Shown one piece after another: positions 34,373-43,776 of a DNA stretch of 55,501 nt. The DNA is from Vreelandella aquamarina (GTDB lineage: Bacteria; Pseudomonadota; Gammaproteobacteria; Pseudomonadales; Halomonadaceae). The position numbers were made by a program, and so were the translations under genes. The number at the start of each line of letters is the position of its first letter. Within the stretch, counting starts at the first letter, position 1. The DNA is taken from the NCBI RefSeq assembly GCF_900110265.1, contig NZ_FODB01000021.1, positions 1 through 55,501 of the forward strand. The letters run 5' to 3'. The notes below the pieces were generated by a model. That model did no database searches. It was not told the origin of the DNA and saw only the letters and a program-made list of their open reading frames with translations.

Positions 34373-35179
34373 TTAGTAGCCTCCATTGGTCGCGGCATCG
34401 GCATTGCCGTTTAGCGTGTTCAGTAGGTTCGTCAGTAGGCTGGATGCACCGAACCGGAAGTACTCGGGCGTCACCCACTGCGGGCCCATGATGTCGGCAG
34501 CCAGCGCCAGGTACTGGGCCGCTTCTTCGGCGGTGCGAACGCCACCAGCGGCTTTGAAACCGACATTTTTACCGCTGGCTTTGATGGCTTTTAGCATGAT
34601 CTCGGCGGCTTCCAGGGTAGCGTTGACCGGTACTTTACCGGTGGAAGTTTTGATAAAGTCCGCGCCACCTTCGATGGCCAGCTCGCTAGCGCGTTGGATA
34701 AGCGCAGGCTCTTTGAGTTCGCCAGATTCGATGATGACTTTTAGCTGGGCTTGTCCGCCGCAGGCGGCTTTACACATTTCTACCAGCTCGCGGCCGGTCT
34801 CTTCATCGCCTGCCATCAGCGCACGGTAAGGAAACACCACGTCGACTTCGTGAGCGCCAGACGCCACGGCTTCGCGGGTTTCACGGGCAGCGCCCATGAT
34901 ATCGTCGCCGCCGTGGGGGAAGTTGGTGACCGTGGCGATCTTGACTTGGCTCTCCAGCTTGTGGGCGCTGAGCGCGCGGGCAGCGGTGACGATGAACTGC
35001 GGATAAACGCACACCGCCGCCGGGTTGCCGAACGGCGTCTTCACCTGCTGGCACAGCGCTTCGATCACGCTGTCGGTGTCGCTGTCGTTCAGGCTGGTCA
35101 AATCCATCAGCGTCAACGCTTGGCGAGCGGCTTGGGTGAGTTGGGCTTGAGTGAGCTGGGGGAAGGCAGTCGCGTTCAT
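34373..35179 (-). CDS. deoC: Deoxyribose-phosphate aldolase DeoC
   Basis: This 268-residue class I aldolase has the Schiff-base lysine in [13 protein letters not shown] and a second lysine in [16 protein letters not shown]. It splits deoxyribose-5-phosphate into acetaldehyde and glyceraldehyde-3-phosphate. ATG 35179 fits family length; the frame extends to 35227 without similarity. It follows a terminator-like hairpin after nupC. Confidence 0.94.
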   Translation of the reverse strand: MNATAFPQLTQAQLTQAARQALTLMDLTSLNDSDTDSVIEALCQQVKTPFGNPAAVCVYPQFIVTAARALSAHKLESQVKIATVTNFPHGGDDIMGAARETREAVASGAHEVDVVFPYRALMAGDEETGRELVEMCKAACGGQAQLKVIIESGELKEPALIQRASELAIEGGADFIKTSTGKVPVNATLEAAEIMLKAIKASGKNVGFKAAGGVRTAEEAAQYLALAADIMGPQWVTPEYFRFGASSLLTNLLNTLNGNADAATNGGY

Positions 35180-35202
35180 GAAATTCTCGCAAATCGATAA
35201 AA

Positions 35203-35240
35203 GACAAAACGGGCACTGCGAAAACATAGCAGCGCCCGTT
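35203..35240 (-). terminator. Terminator-like hairpin between nupC and deoC
   Basis: On the minus strand AACGGGC…GCCCGTT with inner GCTGC/GCAGT pairing is followed by TTGTCTTTT. It would attenuate transcription from the transport genes into the deo genes, or separate two units. Confidence 0.65.
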
Positions 35241-35262
35241 GAATGGTGTGGTGCTCGCTGCG

Positions 35263-36546
35263 TTAAGCCGTCAGGTTGCCAAGCGCAATAAAGAAGCCAG
35301 CAATGGATGCCGACATCAAGTTAGAGAGCGTACCGGCCAATACGGCTTTCACACCGAAGCGGGCAATCTCTTTGCGGCGCGTGGGCGCAATGCTACCCAG
35401 GCCGCCCAGCAGAATCGCAATGGACGACAGGTTGGCAAAGCCACATAGCGCAAAGGAGAGAATCGCCATGGTGTGCGGGGTCATCATCTGACCCGTTGCC
35501 GCCACCACCTGTTCCCCATCGATATAGGGGGCCAGGTTGATGTAGGCTACGAACTCGTTGACCACCAGCTTTTGGCCGATGAAAGAACCTGCCAGCGTTG
35601 CCTCTTCCCACGGCACGCCGAGCAGGAACGCCAGCGGCGCAAACAGCCAGCCGAGAATCAGCTCGAGGCTCAGCGATTCAAAGCCGAACCAGCCGCCAAC
35701 GCCGCCTAAAATGCCGTTGATCAGCGCGATCAAGCCGATGAACGCCAGCAGCATGGCACCCACGTTGGCCGCCAGCATCAGGCCGGAGGTCGCGCCGGAC
35801 GCCGCGGCATCCAGTACGTTGGTAGGCTTGTCGTCCTGCTCTTTCAGCTCTTCATCGACCTTGGAAACGCTGTCGCTATCTTCCACGTTCTGGGTTTCCG
35901 GCATGATCAGCTTGGCGAACAGCAGGCCGCCAGGCGCCGCCATGAACGAGGCCGCCACCAGATACTCCATGGGAATGCCCAGCGCTGCGTAGCCTGCTAG
36001 AACGGAACCGGCTACCGAGGCTAAGCCACCACACATCACCGCAAATAGCTGCGAAGGCGTCATGCGAGCAATAAACGGACGCACCACCAGCGGTGCTTCG
36101 GTTTGGCCGACAAAGATGTTCGCAGTCGCAGAGAGCGATTCGGTGCGCGAGGTGCCCAGTGCTTTTTGCAGTGCGCCGCCCAGAATCCGAATGACCCACT
36201 GCATGATGCCTAGGTAGTAGAGCACGGCAATCAGCGACGAGAAGAAGATGATGACCGGCAGTACTTTGATAGCAAAGACAAAGCCGACGTTTTCCACATC
36301 GGCTAGGCCGCCAAACAGGAAGCCGATACCGTCGTTAGCAAACACCAGTACCTGGCTAACACCGGCGGAAATGGTTTGCAGCACCGCCTGGCCGAACGGC
36401 ACGTAGAGCACGAATGCACCGATACCGGCCTGGATAGCAAAAGCACCCAGTACGGTGCGCAGCCGAATCGACTTGCGGTCATAAGAGAAGATTAGGGCGA
36501 TGGCCACCAGGGTGACCATACCAACCAAGCTCATGATGAGGGTCAT
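35263..36546 (-). CDS. nupC: Concentrative nucleoside transporter NupC
   Basis: This 427-residue CNT-family ion-nucleoside symporter has the family motifs [44 protein letters not shown] and [11 protein letters not shown]. It imports nucleosides across the inner membrane. It lies between the Tsx-like porin gene and deoC, giving an uptake-to-catabolism order. A second ATG four codons in is possible. Confidence 0.94.
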   Translation of the reverse strand: MTLIMSLVGMVTLVAIALIFSYDRKSIRLRTVLGAFAIQAGIGAFVLYVPFGQAVLQTISAGVSQVLVFANDGIGFLFGGLADVENVGFVFAIKVLPVIIFFSSLIAVLYYLGIMQWVIRILGGALQKALGTSRTESLSATANIFVGQTEAPLVVRPFIARMTPSQLFAVMCGGLASVAGSVLAGYAALGIPMEYLVAASFMAAPGGLLFAKLIMPETQNVEDSDSVSKVDEELKEQDDKPTNVLDAAASGATSGLMLAANVGAMLLAFIGLIALINGILGGVGGWFGFESLSLELILGWLFAPLAFLLGVPWEEATLAGSFIGQKLVVNEFVAYINLAPYIDGEQVVAATGQMMTPHTMAILSFALCGFANLSSIAILLGGLGSIAPTRRKEIARFGVKAVLAGTLSNLMSASIAGFFIALGNLTA

Positions 36547-36580
36547 GGGAGTACCTTCGGATCGTGAGGAGTGGGAGCGA

Positions 36581-37426
36581 TTACAGCAAGTTCAACTTAA
36601 CTGAGTAGATCATCGCATTTTGGTAAGCGTCCGGGGTACCCAGTTTATTCTCTGAGTAGCGGTACTGCACGCCCGTGGTGATCAGATCAGACGGGTGCCA
36701 CCACAGGCTCAGTGCGCCGTTGGTACCTACGCTGCCTGCTTTATCGCCCACGTAGTTCTGGGTCAGGTACTCGTCATCACGGCCGAAGGTCTGCTCGTGC
36801 CAGTTGGTCACGCTGAAGTTTTGGTTCAGAGCGGTGAAGTCGTAGCCCGCGACCCAGCCAGCCATAAAGCCGTTCATGCCAGTGTAGCTATTGCTCTGTA
36901 CCCGCGCGGCGCCGATGAACGGTTTGAACCATAGGCCGTTATCGAACGTGGTGCGGTAGCCAAGACCCAGAATTTGGTCTTGCTCGCGAAGTTCATAGCC
37001 GTAGTCGCGGAAATCGTACAGGTGGGCGTACAGCGAAAGTGGGCTGTCACCCAGGTAGATGTGCGAGGTCACTTGGCCGGAGGTACGGAAGTTGTCTTTA
37101 CCGCCACTGGCTTGGTCGAACTGATCGTTAGTGGGGTTCTCGAAATCGAAGAAGCCGTAAAATTCGCCCCAGCTAAAGCCAACGCCGCCTTCGATTTCAA
37201 CATACGTAAAGTCGCTTTTCGCTGCGTTGCTAGCAGTGCGCGCTTCGGTGCCGTTCGACCAGTCCAGGTAGTTGACTGAAACGTTGGCAAACGACCAAAG
37301 GCGGTCAAGGGTGTGCGGCTCGGCATCGTCGGCAAACGCTGGAGTTGCCAAGGCAGCACTTGTCAGTAAAACGCCAGCGCCAAGCGTGACGAACGAAGAA
37401 GAACGAGAGTGGGATAAAGCAGTCAT
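36581..37426 (-). CDS. Tsx-like outer membrane nucleoside channel
   Basis: This 281-residue barrel has a signal peptide ([21 protein letters not shown]), alternating amphipathic strands, and a C-terminal aromatic-poor final strand (IYSVKLNLL). Features such as [24 protein letters not shown] and [36 protein letters not shown] are typical of the Tsx/OmpK family. It passes nucleosides through the outer membrane. It is first in the nucleoside cluster and faces the DeoR-family gene across a shared operator. Confidence 0.87.
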   Translation of the reverse strand: MTALSHSRSSSFVTLGAGVLLTSAALATPAFADDAEPHTLDRLWSFANVSVNYLDWSNGTEARTASNAAKSDFTYVEIEGGVGFSWGEFYGFFDFENPTNDQFDQASGGKDNFRTSGQVTSHIYLGDSPLSLYAHLYDFRDYGYELREQDQILGLGYRTTFDNGLWFKPFIGAARVQSNSYTGMNGFMAGWVAGYDFTALNQNFSVTNWHEQTFGRDDEYLTQNYVGDKAGSVGTNGALSLWWHPSDLITTGVQYRYSENKLGTPDAYQNAMIYSVKLNLL

Positions 37427-37501
37427 GGAAGCCTCAACAGGGTTATATTACGGTACCAGAGCAACTGGCGTACCGACGTTGTGGGTCGTCTAGGCTGGCG
37501 T

Positions 37502-37539
37502 AATGTTAAAATTATAACATTGAGTGTTATTTTTTTAAC
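37502..37539. promoter_or_regulatory. deo-type operator in the tsx/deoR intergenic region
   Basis: TGTTAAAATTATAACA (37504-37519) matches the E. coli DeoR operator palindrome TGTTAGAATTCTAACA at 14 of 16 bases. A third half-site, TGTTA (37525-37529), follows, and the wider block forms a second imperfect palindrome (GTTAAAA…TTTTAAC). It lies between the divergent tsx-like and DeoR-family genes and so can control both. Confidence 0.8.
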
Positions 37540-37706
37540 GTTGATTTGCAAGCATTGTCACATCAACGCTGTTTAAATGTGATAAGCGCATCATGGCGGA
37601 GTCTAACGCTGTGTCGCAGTGGAAATCAGTAAGGGGCTGACGCAGCATAGGTAGCCCAGTTGGGTCTAACATCGATAACAACATGCATCATAAGGAGATG
37701 CCTGCT

Positions 37707-38474
37707 ATGAATGACCGGAGCGCACAGCGCATGGCGATGTTGCAAGAAGCGTTGGCTAGCGGGGGAACACTGCATCTTCGCGATGCCGCCGAGCTGTGCG
37801 GAGTCTCCGAAATGACCATTCGTCGGGATCTTTCAACGCAACCTTCAGCCATTAGCCTGCTGGGTGGGCGGCTAGTGATGGCAAGCTGCCCCGGCGTGAC
37901 GCCGGTATACGACCTTACTGAGCAGCAATCGAGCCACTATCAGGTCAAACAGCGTCTTTGCCAGCGTGCGGCCAGCTTTATTGAAGAGGGCGACACGCTG
38001 TTTATCGACTGCGGCTCGACGTTGATTCCACTGCTCAGCCAGCTAAGCCGTTTTCATGAATTAACGGTGGTCACCTATGCCCTTAACGTTGCCAACGCCG
38101 TGGCAGCGCTGCCCAATGTGCGCCTAGTGCTGCTGGGCGGGCTGTTCTACGCTTCCTCCCAATCATTTGGCAGCGACGGTATGGGCGCAGCTATCGAGCG
38201 TTTGGGCATCAATAAAGCGCTGATCTCCGCCGCTGGGGTGGATTGCGAACGGGGAGTAAGCTGCTTCCATTTTCATGAAGTCGGGCCTAAGCAGGCGGCG
38301 ATTGCCACCGCGATGCAGCGGCTTTTGATTGTCGATGCCAGTAAGTTCGGCGTGGTGCGTCCGGCCTATTTTGCCTCGCTGGAGGATTTCGATATCGTCG
38401 TCACCGACGACGAGCGTGCCCCTGGCCTGCTGGAGCGCCATCCACTGCCCACCTTGAGCGTCACGCTCGCCTAA
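37707..38474 (+). CDS. deoR: DeoR-family transcriptional regulator of nucleoside genes
   Basis: This 255-residue protein has an N-terminal DeoR HTH (LHLRDAAELCGVSEMTIRRDLS) and the sugar-phosphate sensing domain (LFIDCGSTLIPLLSQL, LTVVTYALNVANAVAALPNVRLVLLGG, ALISAAGVDCERGVSCFHFHE). E. coli DeoR responds to deoxyribose-5-phosphate. ATG 37707 has AAGGAG nine bases upstream and is preferred to ATG 37683, which has no ribosome site. The near-canonical operator and the adjacent deo genes make it the likely deo repressor. Confidence 0.87.
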   Translation: MNDRSAQRMAMLQEALASGGTLHLRDAAELCGVSEMTIRRDLSTQPSAISLLGGRLVMASCPGVTPVYDLTEQQSSHYQVKQRLCQRAASFIEEGDTLFIDCGSTLIPLLSQLSRFHELTVVTYALNVANAVAALPNVRLVLLGGLFYASSQSFGSDGMGAAIERLGINKALISAAGVDCERGVSCFHFHEVGPKQAAIATAMQRLLIVDASKFGVVRPAYFASLEDFDIVVTDDERAPGLLERHPLPTLSVTLA

Positions 38475-38685
38475 ACAGAGAGGATGCTGCTTGGCACCCA
38501 ACGGGTGCGCAGGGTGCGGCATAACGTCTCTTTCTGATTGACCCAGATCAATAGAAAATACTTTAGTCTTAGTTGATGCACGCAAGGTGCACGGCCAAGG
38601 CTCGCCACCAACCCCTAAGGTGGCGCATATTTTTCCCGGTGCAACGCAGTTGCGCTCACTGTTCTGGGAAAAGTATGGGGCGATA

Positions 38686-38733
38686 GTTAGCTTGCTACTT
38701 AGCTGGCTATTTAGTCGGCTAGATAGTGGGCTG
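38686..38733 (+). repeat. Four degenerate 12-bp tandem repeats upstream of cyoA
   Basis: GTTAGCTTGCTA, CTTAGCTGGCTA, TTTAGTCGGCTA and GATAGTGGGCTG follow one another without spacer, ending 30 bases before cyoA. The 289-base gap also holds a CGCCACC/GGTGGCG hairpin near 38602. Both could be regulatory. No gene is seen in the gap. Confidence 0.65.
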
Positions 38734-38763
38734 TTTTAGACAACTCTCTGATGAGATCACACC

Positions 38764-39810
38764 ATGCAACTACCTACCCACTGGCGCAGGCGAGGCACTT
38801 TTGTGCTCGCCGTATTGTGCTTGCTGTTAACGGGCTGCAGTTCTGCATTGCTGGATCCCAAGGGGCAGATTGGCGTTGAGCAGCGCTCGCTGATTCTGAC
38901 CTCCTTTGGGCTGATGCTGATTGTGGTCATTCCGGTGATTGTGATGACGCTACTGTTTGGCTGGCGCTACCGGCGCAGCAATAGCGTTGCCAAGTATCTG
39001 CCGGACTGGGCGCACTCCAATGCCATCGAAGCGGCCGTTTGGACCGTTCCCTGCTTGATCATTGCCGTTCTGGCGTTCCTCACCTGGAAAACCTCCCACA
39101 GCCTAGACCCCCACAAACCGCTTGAGAGCGACGTGGCGCCCATGGAGATTCAAGCCGTGGCGCTGGATTGGAAGTGGCTGTTCATCTACCCCGAACAGGG
39201 CATTGCTAGCGTCAATGAACTGGCGTTCCCGGTAGATACCCCAGTGCGCTTCCGAGTGAGTTCTGGCTCGGTAATGAACGCGTTCTTCATTCCACGTTTA
39301 GGCAGCCAGATTTACGCCATGGCGGGCATGGATAACGACGTTCACCTGATTGCCGACGAAGAGGGCGTCTACCCCGGCCGTTCCACCAACTACAGCGGCG
39401 CTGGCTTCTCTGGGATGACCTTCGATGCCCACGTCACCTCTCCGGCGGAATTCGATGCCTGGGTGGAAAACGTGCGCACAGCCGATGACACCCTAACCTT
39501 CCCTGAGGGCTACAACGCCCTGGCAGAGCCGAGTGAATACCACCCGGTGGAGTACTTCTCGGCGGTCACGCCCGAGCTGTATGAGTCGATTGTCAGCAGC
39601 TTCCACGGCGGTGAAGGCAGCGGGCACGGCGGTCATGCAAGCCACGGTGACGCCATCAGTGATGCCCACGATAGCCACGGTGAATCCAGCGAGCTAGAGA
39701 GCGCCAGCGCGTCTCAACAGCAGGCCGCGATCGGCCATGTTACCAATCAGCATGCGGGTGATGAACACGCCATGGGCGGCCATCCCACAAGCGTTGAAGC
39801 GGGGGGTTAA
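38764..39810 (+). CDS. cyoA: Cytochrome bo3-type quinol oxidase subunit II
   Basis: This 348-residue subunit has a lipoprotein signal ([17 protein letters not shown], lipobox Cys), two membrane helices and a cupredoxin domain. At the CuA site the sequence reads [15 protein letters not shown]. Both CuA cysteines are replaced, so the enzyme takes electrons from quinol and not cytochrome c. The last ~70 residues are a His-rich extension ([33 protein letters not shown]) that standard CyoA proteins do not share in this form. First gene of cyoABCDE. Confidence 0.93.
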   Translation: MQLPTHWRRRGTFVLAVLCLLLTGCSSALLDPKGQIGVEQRSLILTSFGLMLIVVIPVIVMTLLFGWRYRRSNSVAKYLPDWAHSNAIEAAVWTVPCLIIAVLAFLTWKTSHSLDPHKPLESDVAPMEIQAVALDWKWLFIYPEQGIASVNELAFPVDTPVRFRVSSGSVMNAFFIPRLGSQIYAMAGMDNDVHLIADEEGVYPGRSTNYSGAGFSGMTFDAHVTSPAEFDAWVENVRTADDTLTFPEGYNALAEPSEYHPVEYFSAVTPELYESIVSSFHGGEGSGHGGHASHGDAISDAHDSHGESSELESASASQQQAAIGHVTNQHAGDEHAMGGHPTSVEAGG

Positions 39811-39812
39811 GC

Positions 39813-41840
39813 ATGTTTGGAAAACTCACGTTAGAAGCCATTCCATACCACGAACCGATCATTATGGTCGTTGCCGCCTTTATGGCGATTGGGGGTGCCG
39901 CGCTACTAGGCGCACTGACGTACTACCGAAAATGGGGCTGGCTGTGGAACGAGTGGTTCACCTCCGTTGACCACAAAAAGCTCGGCATTATGTACTTTGT
40001 GGTGGCCTTGGTCATGCTGCTGCGTGGCTTTGCCGATGCCATCATGATGCGTACCCAACTGGCCATGGCGGCCGGGGGTGCCGCAGGTTATCTCCCTCCT
40101 GAACATTACGATCAGATCTTTACCGCCCACGGCGTAATCATGATCTTCTTCGTTGCGATGCCCATGGTCATCGGCCTGATGAACCTGGTGGTGCCGCTGC
40201 AAATCGGCGCCCGCGACGTTGCTTTCCCGTTTTTGAATAACCTGAGTTTCTGGCTGTTCGCTGTCTCAGCTATTTTGGTTAATATTTCCCTTGTGGTAGG
40301 GGAGTTCGCCAAGACCGGCTGGCTCGCTTATGCGCCTTTATCGGGGATAGAGTTCAGCCCTGGGGTGGGGGTCGATTACTGGATATGGGCCTTGCAGATA
40401 TCCGGGATAGGCACGACGCTCACCGGTATCAACTTCTTCGTCACGATCCTGAAAATGCGCACCAAAGGCATGACGCTGTTCCGCATGCCGATCTTCACCT
40501 GGACATCGCTGTGCGCCAATATCCTGATCATTGCCTCGTTTCCCATTCTGACCGCGACCATTGCCCTGCTGACGCTGGATCGCTACTTCGGCATGCACTT
40601 CTTCACCAATGACTTTGGCGGCAACATGATGATGTACGTCAACCTCATTTGGGCCTGGGGTCACCCGGAAGTGTACATTCTGATTCTGCCGGCCTTTGGC
40701 GTGTTCTCTGAAGTCATCGCCACCTTCGCCCGCAAGCGCCTGTTTGGTTACAAAACCATGGTCTGGGCCACGGTGGCCATTACGCTGCTGTCGTTCATCG
40801 TCTGGTTGCACCACTTCTTCACCATGGGTGCAGGGGCCAACGTCAATGCCTTCTTCGGCATCATGACGATGATCATTGCCATCCCCACCGGGGTGAAGGT
40901 GTTCAACTGGCTGTTTACCATCTTCCGCGGCAGCCTGGAGCTGACCTCGCCAGTGCTATGGACCCTGGGGTTCATCATCACCTTTACTCTAGGCGGTATG
41001 ACCGGCGTGATGCTGGCGCTGCCAGCAGCCAACTTCGTCCTGCACAACAGCCTGTTCGTCATTGCCCACTTCCACAACGTGATCATTGGCGGCGTGGTGT
41101 TCGGCATGATGGCGGGCCTGACCTACTGGTTCCCGAAAGCGTTCGGCTTCACGCTGAGCGAGAAGTGGGGCAAGCGCTCGTTCTGGTGCTGGTTCATTGG
41201 CTTTTACGTCGCGTTCATGCCGCTCTATGTCTTGAGCTTCTTCGGTGCCGTGCGCCGTATGCAGTCCTACGCCAATCCTGAGTGGCAACCTTGGATGATT
41301 CTGGCCTGGGTAGGTGCCGTGATCATCATGATGGGGATTGCCTGCACCATCATTCAGTTCTGGGTCAGTATCCGCGACCGCAAGCTGAATGCAGATCTAA
41401 CCGGCGACCCCTGGGATGGCCGCACGCTGGAGTGGTCGACCTCTTCTCCTGCGCCGTTCTACAACTTTGCTCGCCTGCCGGAAGTCGGTGACATCGACAG
41501 CTTCTGGTCGCAAAAGCAGCGGGGTAACGAGCAGTTGGACGAAGCGCCCTACACCGATATTCACATGCCGCGTAACACCGTGGCGGGGCCGGTCATCAGC
41601 TTCTTCGCGCTGATTCTAGGCTTTGCGCTGGTGTGGCATATCTGGTGGCTGGCAGCCGTGGGTGCATTGGGCGTCGTCGTCAGTTTCATCGCCCGTGTAT
41701 TCAACGAAGATATCGACTACTACGTGCCCGCCGCCGAAGTGGCGCGCATCGAGCGCGCGCATGAAAAGCGCAAAACGTCTGCGCCGAGCAGCGCAGCGTC
41801 TGACCGTGAACAGACCAACTATGTGGAGGCACGCGCGTAA
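39813..41840 (+). CDS. cyoB: Cytochrome bo3-type quinol oxidase subunit I
   Basis: This 675-residue haem-copper oxidase has about 14-15 helices and carries the low-spin haem His near [14 protein letters not shown], the CuB motif [22 protein letters not shown] (His-Glu-Val-Tyr), the His-His pair in WLHHFFTMG, and the haem ligands in [16 protein letters not shown]. It reduces oxygen to water and pumps protons. It starts two bases after the cyoA stop. Confidence 0.96.
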   Translation: MFGKLTLEAIPYHEPIIMVVAAFMAIGGAALLGALTYYRKWGWLWNEWFTSVDHKKLGIMYFVVALVMLLRGFADAIMMRTQLAMAAGGAAGYLPPEHYDQIFTAHGVIMIFFVAMPMVIGLMNLVVPLQIGARDVAFPFLNNLSFWLFAVSAILVNISLVVGEFAKTGWLAYAPLSGIEFSPGVGVDYWIWALQISGIGTTLTGINFFVTILKMRTKGMTLFRMPIFTWTSLCANILIIASFPILTATIALLTLDRYFGMHFFTNDFGGNMMMYVNLIWAWGHPEVYILILPAFGVFSEVIATFARKRLFGYKTMVWATVAITLLSFIVWLHHFFTMGAGANVNAFFGIMTMIIAIPTGVKVFNWLFTIFRGSLELTSPVLWTLGFIITFTLGGMTGVMLALPAANFVLHNSLFVIAHFHNVIIGGVVFGMMAGLTYWFPKAFGFTLSEKWGKRSFWCWFIGFYVAFMPLYVLSFFGAVRRMQSYANPEWQPWMILAWVGAVIIMMGIACTIIQFWVSIRDRKLNADLTGDPWDGRTLEWSTSSPAPFYNFARLPEVGDIDSFWSQKQRGNEQLDEAPYTDIHMPRNTVAGPVISFFALILGFALVWHIWWLAAVGALGVVVSFIARVFNEDIDYYVPAAEVARIERAHEKRKTSAPSSAASDREQTNYVEARA

Positions 41841-42451
41841 TGGCCACCGATACCCTACATCATGGCGCCGCGTCCGAGCCCCATGAGCACCACGACGCGA
41901 CCGGCACGAAAGTATTTGGCTTCTGGGTCTACTTGATGAGTGACCTGGTGATCTTCGGGTCACTGTTCGCTACCTACGCCGTGCTGATGAAAGGCACGGC
42001 CGCCGGGCCAACGGCGGCAGATATTTTCGAGCTGCCCTTTGTGCTGGTGGAAACCTTTCTGCTGCTGTTCAGTAGTTTCACCTTTGGCATGGGCGTACTG
42101 GCGATGAATGCCGAGCGCGTCGGCCAAGTAAAAGCGTGGCTGGCGATCACCTTCTTGCTCGGTGCCGCGTTCGTCGGTATGGAAGTGTACGAGTTTCAGC
42201 ACTTGATTCATCAGGGCTACGGCCCTGATCAGAGCGCGTTTCTCTCGTCCTTCTTTACCTTGGTCGGCACCCACGGCCTCCACGTGACCGTTGGTTTGGT
42301 GTGGATTCTAGTGATGCTGGTGCAGCTTTCGACCATGGGCATCACCCCGATGACACGTCCGCGGATTCTGTGCCTGAGCCTGTTCTGGCACTTCCTGGAC
42401 ATCGTGTGGATCTGCGTGTTCTCGTTCGTTTATCTGATGGGAGTGCTGTGA
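41840..42451 (+). CDS. cyoC: Cytochrome bo3-type quinol oxidase subunit III
   Basis: This 203-residue protein has five membrane helices and is of the heme-copper oxidase III family: [25 protein letters not shown], and [18 protein letters not shown]. The N-terminus is His-rich ([13 protein letters not shown]). The start overlaps the cyoB stop by one base. Confidence 0.95.
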   Translation: MATDTLHHGAASEPHEHHDATGTKVFGFWVYLMSDLVIFGSLFATYAVLMKGTAAGPTAADIFELPFVLVETFLLLFSSFTFGMGVLAMNAERVGQVKAWLAITFLLGAAFVGMEVYEFQHLIHQGYGPDQSAFLSSFFTLVGTHGLHVTVGLVWILVMLVQLSTMGITPMTRPRILCLSLFWHFLDIVWICVFSFVYLMGVL

Positions 42452-42452
42452 C

Positions 42453-42779
42453 ATGAGTCATTCATCATCTTCAACGTCTTCCCACGGCAGCGTTAAATCG
42501 TATGTGACGGGGCTTCTGCTATCTTTAGTGCTAACCGTGATTCCGTTCGCGGTCGTTATGAGCGGTGCGTTGAGCACCGCCACGACGGTGGTGGTCATCG
42601 CTATAACAGCCGTGCTGCAGATTTTGGTCCAGCTGGTCATGTTTATGCATATGAATACCAAAGCCGACGAAGGCTGGAACGTGATGTCCTTCGTTTTCAC
42701 ACTGACGATACTCGTCCTGGTGGTAGGGGGCTCGTTATGGATCATGCAGCATCTGCATCTCAACATGATGATCGGCTAA
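42453..42779 (+). CDS. cyoD: Cytochrome bo3-type quinol oxidase subunit IV
   Basis: This 108-residue protein has three helices and the CyoD pattern: KSYVTGLLLSLVLTVIPFAVVM, LQILVQLVMFMHMNTKADEGWN and LVLVVGGSLWIMQHLHLNMM. It helps assemble the oxidase. It starts one base after the cyoC stop. Confidence 0.95.
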   Translation: MSHSSSSTSSHGSVKSYVTGLLLSLVLTVIPFAVVMSGALSTATTVVVIAITAVLQILVQLVMFMHMNTKADEGWNVMSFVFTLTILVLVVGGSLWIMQHLHLNMMIG

Positions 42780-43660
42780 ACGTGGCGCCGAGCCGCTGGC
42801 GCGACGTGCTGGCGCTTACCAAGCCGGGGATCATTGGTGGCAACTTGATCGCCACGCTGGGGGGCTATTTTCTAGCCGCCCACGGCACCTTCGATGTCGT
42901 CACGTTTGCCTCGGTGATGCTGGGCATTGCGCTGGTCATTGCCTCGGGCTGTGCCTGCAACAACGTCATCGACCGGGATATCGATGCACTGATGGCGCGT
43001 ACGCGCCATCGCCCGCTCGCCAAGGGGCGTATCTCGATTACCCAGGCACTGGGTATTTCGGCGCTGCTGGGCGTGGCGGGGATCGTGTGCCTGGCATTGG
43101 GCACCAATGGCTTGACGGTGGCGCTGGCGGTGATTGGCTGGGGCGTGTATGTCGGGGTCTACAGCCTCTACATGAAGCGCCACTCCGAGTACGGCACGCT
43201 GGTGGGCAGCCTTTCCGGGGCCATGCCCCCTGTGGTGGGCTACTGTGCCGTCACGGGGCAGTTCGATAGCGGTGCGCTGATGCTACTGGTGATTTTCTGC
43301 CTGTGGCAAATGCCGCACTCCTATGCCATTGCGATTTTCCGCTATGCGGATTATCAGCGGGCATCAATTCCGGTGCTGCCGGTGGTGCACGGGATCAAAA
43401 TGGCCAAGCATCACATCCTGGGCTATATCGTGGCGTTCATTCCCGCCTCGCTGGCGCTGGTCCTGGCCAGCCAGGCAGGGATGGGGTATCTGTGTGTGGC
43501 GCTGGTCATGGGCGGCTACTGGCTCTACCTCGCACTGCGCGGTTATCGGTTAGATGACGATGTTCGTTGGGCCAGGAAAGTGTTTGGGGTCTCTATTCTG
43601 ACGATCACCGCGATGAGTTTGGTGATGGTGCTGGAAGCCATGGTGCCCATGTGGGTGTAA
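42737..43660 (+). CDS. cyoE: Protohaem IX farnesyltransferase (haem O synthase)
   Basis: This 307-residue UbiA-family prenyltransferase has the two Asp-rich motifs NNVIDRDIDALMARTRHRPLAKG and YADYQRASIPVLP, plus about nine helices. It makes haem O for subunit I. ATG 42737 lies 43 bases inside cyoD, with GGGGG upstream. A GTG at 42782 just after the cyoD stop is an alternative that would remove 15 residues before the conserved RWRDVLALTKPGII. Confidence 0.93.
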   Translation: MDHAASASQHDDRLNVAPSRWRDVLALTKPGIIGGNLIATLGGYFLAAHGTFDVVTFASVMLGIALVIASGCACNNVIDRDIDALMARTRHRPLAKGRISITQALGISALLGVAGIVCLALGTNGLTVALAVIGWGVYVGVYSLYMKRHSEYGTLVGSLSGAMPPVVGYCAVTGQFDSGALMLLVIFCLWQMPHSYAIAIFRYADYQRASIPVLPVVHGIKMAKHHILGYIVAFIPASLALVLASQAGMGYLCVALVMGGYWLYLALRGYRLDDDVRWARKVFGVSILTITAMSLVMVLEAMVPMWV

Positions 43661-43695
43661 TGCCTAACAACGATTGAACCTGACGCAAAACCTGA

Positions 43696-43733
43696 AACGC
43701 CCCGAACAGTGAACTGTTCGGGGCGTTCTTTTT
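43696..43733. terminator. Strong rho-independent terminator between cyoE and pta
   Basis: AACGCCCCGAACAG-TGAA-CTGTTCGGGGCGTT is a perfect 14-pair stem with tetraloop, followed by CTTTTTT on the plus strand. It ends the cyo operon and may also serve the convergent pta. Confidence 0.93.
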
Positions 43734-43776
43734 AGCGTGGCTTTCAGCGGATACGTATACAGGGCTCGGCGAGTGC

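Noticed and set aside
38764..43660. Reading the oxidase as a cytochrome c oxidase
   Set aside because: Subunit II lacks both CuA cysteines and the gene order is cyoABCDE, so it is a quinol oxidase.
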